A stretch of DNA of 64,000 nucleotides, taken from positions 558,001 through 622,000 of the forward strand of contig NZ_JAUSVX010000001.1 in NCBI RefSeq assembly GCF_030814995.1, given 5' to 3'. Below the pieces are notes generated by a model. It was not told where the DNA came from. It saw only the letters and a program-made list of their open reading frames with translations, and did not search any database. How positions within the stretch are numbered: position 1 is the stretch's first letter; every line of letters starts with the position of its first letter. The stretch is from Labrys wisconsinensis. Lineage in GTDB: Bacteria > Pseudomonadota > Alphaproteobacteria > Rhizobiales > Labraceae. This document shows positions 62,526-64,000 of the stretch, in pieces. Both the position numbers and the translations under genes were made by a program.

Positions 62526-62759
62526 ATGCCACTTGTCGTTGCAATTCCTCTCGGCATCCTCTGCGGGCTTGCGCTACTGGGCGGCGTCTTCGCGCTCGTC
62601 AGCTGGTCGGTATCCCGGCCCTCGCGGAGAAGACGTTGGCTCGCTCCGCGGTCAGGGATCGCCGATAAAGGTGTCCACGAGGAGACAGCGCTCGGCACCG
62701 ATTCCCGCGGCCCGGTCGAGCCTTCGACCAGCCATTCCATCGGCCACCACAGCTGGTAG
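62526..62759 (+). CDS. 77-residue single-span membrane protein, unknown
   Basis: Begins MPLVVAIPLGILCGLALLGG, a hydrophobic N-terminal helix running to residue 28, followed by SRPSRRRRW, so the tail should be cytoplasmic, and a hydrophilic C-terminus ending HSIGHHSW. Family not recognised. A strong ribosome site and near-consensus promoter directly upstream support it as a real gene. It runs convergently into proA with a two-base gap. Confidence 0.65.
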   Translation: MPLVVAIPLGILCGLALLGGVFALVSWSVSRPSRRRRWLAPRSGIADKGVHEETALGTDSRGPVEPSTSHSIGHHSW

Positions 62760-62761
62760 CG

Positions 62762-64000
62762 CTACGGCCGCACGGTCCCCTGCCCCCGCACCCGATACTT
62801 GAACGAGCAGAGCTGCTCGACGCCGACCGGGCCGCGCGCGTGCATGCGGCCGGTGGCGATGCCGATCTCGCCGCCGAAACCGAACTCGCCGCCGTCGGCG
62901 AACTGGGTCGAGGCGTTGTGCAGCACGATGGCCGAGTCGACTTCGGCGAGGAAGCGCGCCGCCGCCGCCGCGTCGTCGGTGACGATGGCGTCGGTGTGGT
63001 GCGAGCCCCAGTGCTCGATATGGTCGATGGCCTCGTCCAGCCCGTCGACCAGCTTCACCGCGATGATGGCGTCGAGATATTCGGTCGACCAGTCCGCCTC
63101 GGTGGCCGGCTTCACCCTGACGTCCACGGCCTCGGCCGCGGCATCGCCGCGCACCTCGCAGCCCGCCTCCAGCAACGCCGTCACCAGCGGCGCGAGATGG
63201 GTGGCGGCGAGCGCCCGGTCGACCAGCAGCGTCTCGGTGGCGCCGCACACGCCGGTGCGGCGCATCTTGGCGTTGACCACCAGCGTCTTCGCCATGGCGA
63301 GATCGGCGGGGCCGTGCACATAGGTGTGCACCAGCCCGTCGAGATGGGCGAAGACCGGCACGCGCGCCTCCTCCTGCACCCGTGCCACCAGGCTGCGGCC
63401 GCCGCGCGGCACGATCACGTCGAGATTGCCGTCGAGCCCGGCCAGCATGGCGCCGACCGCGGCGCGGTCGCGCGTCGGCACCACCTGCAGCGCCGCCTCC
63501 GGCAGCCCTCCTGCGCGCAACCCGTCCCGCAAGGCCTCGGCGATGACGGCGCAGGTGCGCAGGCTCTCCGAGCCGCCGCGCAGGATGGCGGCGTTGCCGG
63601 CCTTGAGGCAGAGCGCAGCGGCGTCAGCGCAGACGTTCGGCCGGCTCTCGAAGATGACGCCGACGACGCCGAGCGGCGTGGCGACGCGCTCGAAGGCGAG
63701 GCCGTTGGGCCGCGTCCACTGCGCCAGCACCCGGCCGACCGGATCGGGCAGACCGGCGATGGCGTCGACGCCATCGGCCATGGCCTCGACGCGGGCCGGC
63801 GTCAGCGTCAGCCGGTCGCGGAAGGCCGGCGTCAGGTCTCCGGCGGCGGCGACGTCCTCGGCATTGGCGGCGAGGATGGCGGCCGCGCGGGCCCGCAGCG
63901 CCACGGCCATGGCCCTGAGCGCGGCGGTCTTGGCCGTATCCGGCGCGAGCGCCAGCGGTCGGGCGGCCGCGCGCGCCTCACGGCCGATCCGCGCCATCAT
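62762..64000 (-). CDS. proA: gamma-glutamyl phosphate reductase (glutamate-5-semialdehyde dehydrogenase)
   Basis: 412 residues, reaching the window edge at its N-terminus; the ATG pair at the edge gives nearly the usual length (about 417), so the start may be here or slightly beyond. ProA reduces glutamyl-5-phosphate to the semialdehyde in proline synthesis. Visible: [28 protein letters not shown] (in part), [12 protein letters not shown], catalytic Cys252 in [15 protein letters not shown], and C-terminal [27 protein letters not shown] (in part). Confidence 0.96.
   Translation of the reverse strand: MMARIGREARAAARPLALAPDTAKTAALRAMAVALRARAAAILAANAEDVAAAGDLTPAFRDRLTLTPARVEAMADGVDAIAGLPDPVGRVLAQWTRPNGLAFERVATPLGVVGVIFESRPNVCADAAALCLKAGNAAILRGGSESLRTCAVIAEALRDGLRAGGLPEAALQVVPTRDRAAVGAMLAGLDGNLDVIVPRGGRSLVARVQEEARVPVFAHLDGLVHTYVHGPADLAMAKTLVVNAKMRRTGVCGATETLLVDRALAATHLAPLVTALLEAGCEVRGDAAAEAVDVRVKPATEADWSTEYLDAIIAVKLVDGLDEAIDHIEHWGSHHTDAIVTDDAAAAARFLAEVDSAIVLHNASTQFADGGEFGFGGEIGIATGRMHARGPVGVEQLCSFKYRVRGQGTVRP

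Overview
The window is a very GC-rich stretch of chromosome, almost fully packed with genes, from an alphaproteobacterium of the Hyphomicrobiales (Rhizobiales) type. Evidence for this is the secA-PPIase-argJ-mutT order, a 1,600-residue NAD-dependent glutamate dehydrogenase, a NadQ-type Nudix regulator upstream of nadABC, a split pntAA/pntAB/pntB transhydrogenase preceded by an aa3-oxidase subunit IV gene, a Zur-type Fur protein, and rhizobial-style palindromic repeats. I cannot name the genus from the sequence alone. No rRNA, complete tRNA, CRISPR array, phage gene or transposase gene was seen.

Layout. 1-3769: end of a hydroxamate siderophore locus (acyltransferase, N-hydroxylase, MATE exporter) facing a convergent iron-starvation-type ECF sigma factor whose reading frame runs on antisense to the MATE gene. 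3770-4328: regulatory gap with an AT-rich island. 4329-8694: MexEF-like RND pump. 8973-15225: secA, then divergently a parvulin PPIase, argJ, mutT and a Flp pilin. 15234-18075: a methyltransferase, a histone-deacetylase-like amidohydrolase and a TrmH-type RNA methyltransferase. 18095-22918: NAD-glutamate dehydrogenase. 23163-25560: a type III polyketide synthase with its coupled methyltransferase, then ubiG. 25619-29775: ammonium transporter with an unlisted 58-residue membrane protein, DUF1178, nitrilase-like amidase, glutaredoxin and ComF genes. 29959-32812: a Crp/Fnr regulator overlapping a CHASE2 adenylate/guanylate cyclase. 32834-39457: htpX, a lone YefM-like antitoxin, leuD, a PH-like membrane protein, TspO, an MttB-family methyltransferase and a PomA/MotB-like stator pair.

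39665-48729 is a block centred on nicotinamide nucleotides: oxidase subunit IV, transhydrogenase, glucokinase, then nadC, nadB, nadA and nadQ on the other strand, with a clear repeat operator between nadQ and nadA. 48937-49311 is a MITE-like element with 25-bp terminal inverted repeats and internal palindromes. 49402-57500 is one compact nine-gene minus-strand operon (glutamine-synthetase-like ligase, N-formylglutamate amidohydrolase-like enzyme, isochorismatase-like hydrolase, complete branched-chain-type ABC importer, cyclase-family hydrolase), probably controlled by the RpiR-type regulator upstream. It looks like uptake and breakdown of an unidentified amine or amide compound. 58707-64000: DUF983 protein, MocR-type regulator with palindromic operators, an enolase-superfamily enzyme coupled to zur, a 77-residue membrane protein with a near-consensus promoter, and proA reaching the window edge.

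Most genes have overlapping or closely spaced stop/start junctions, so many are probably cotranscribed. The least explained items are the MITE-like element, the sigma factor tail, the small protein next to the ammonium transporter, the catabolic operon at 49.4-57.5 kb and several long perfect hairpins in intergenic DNA.
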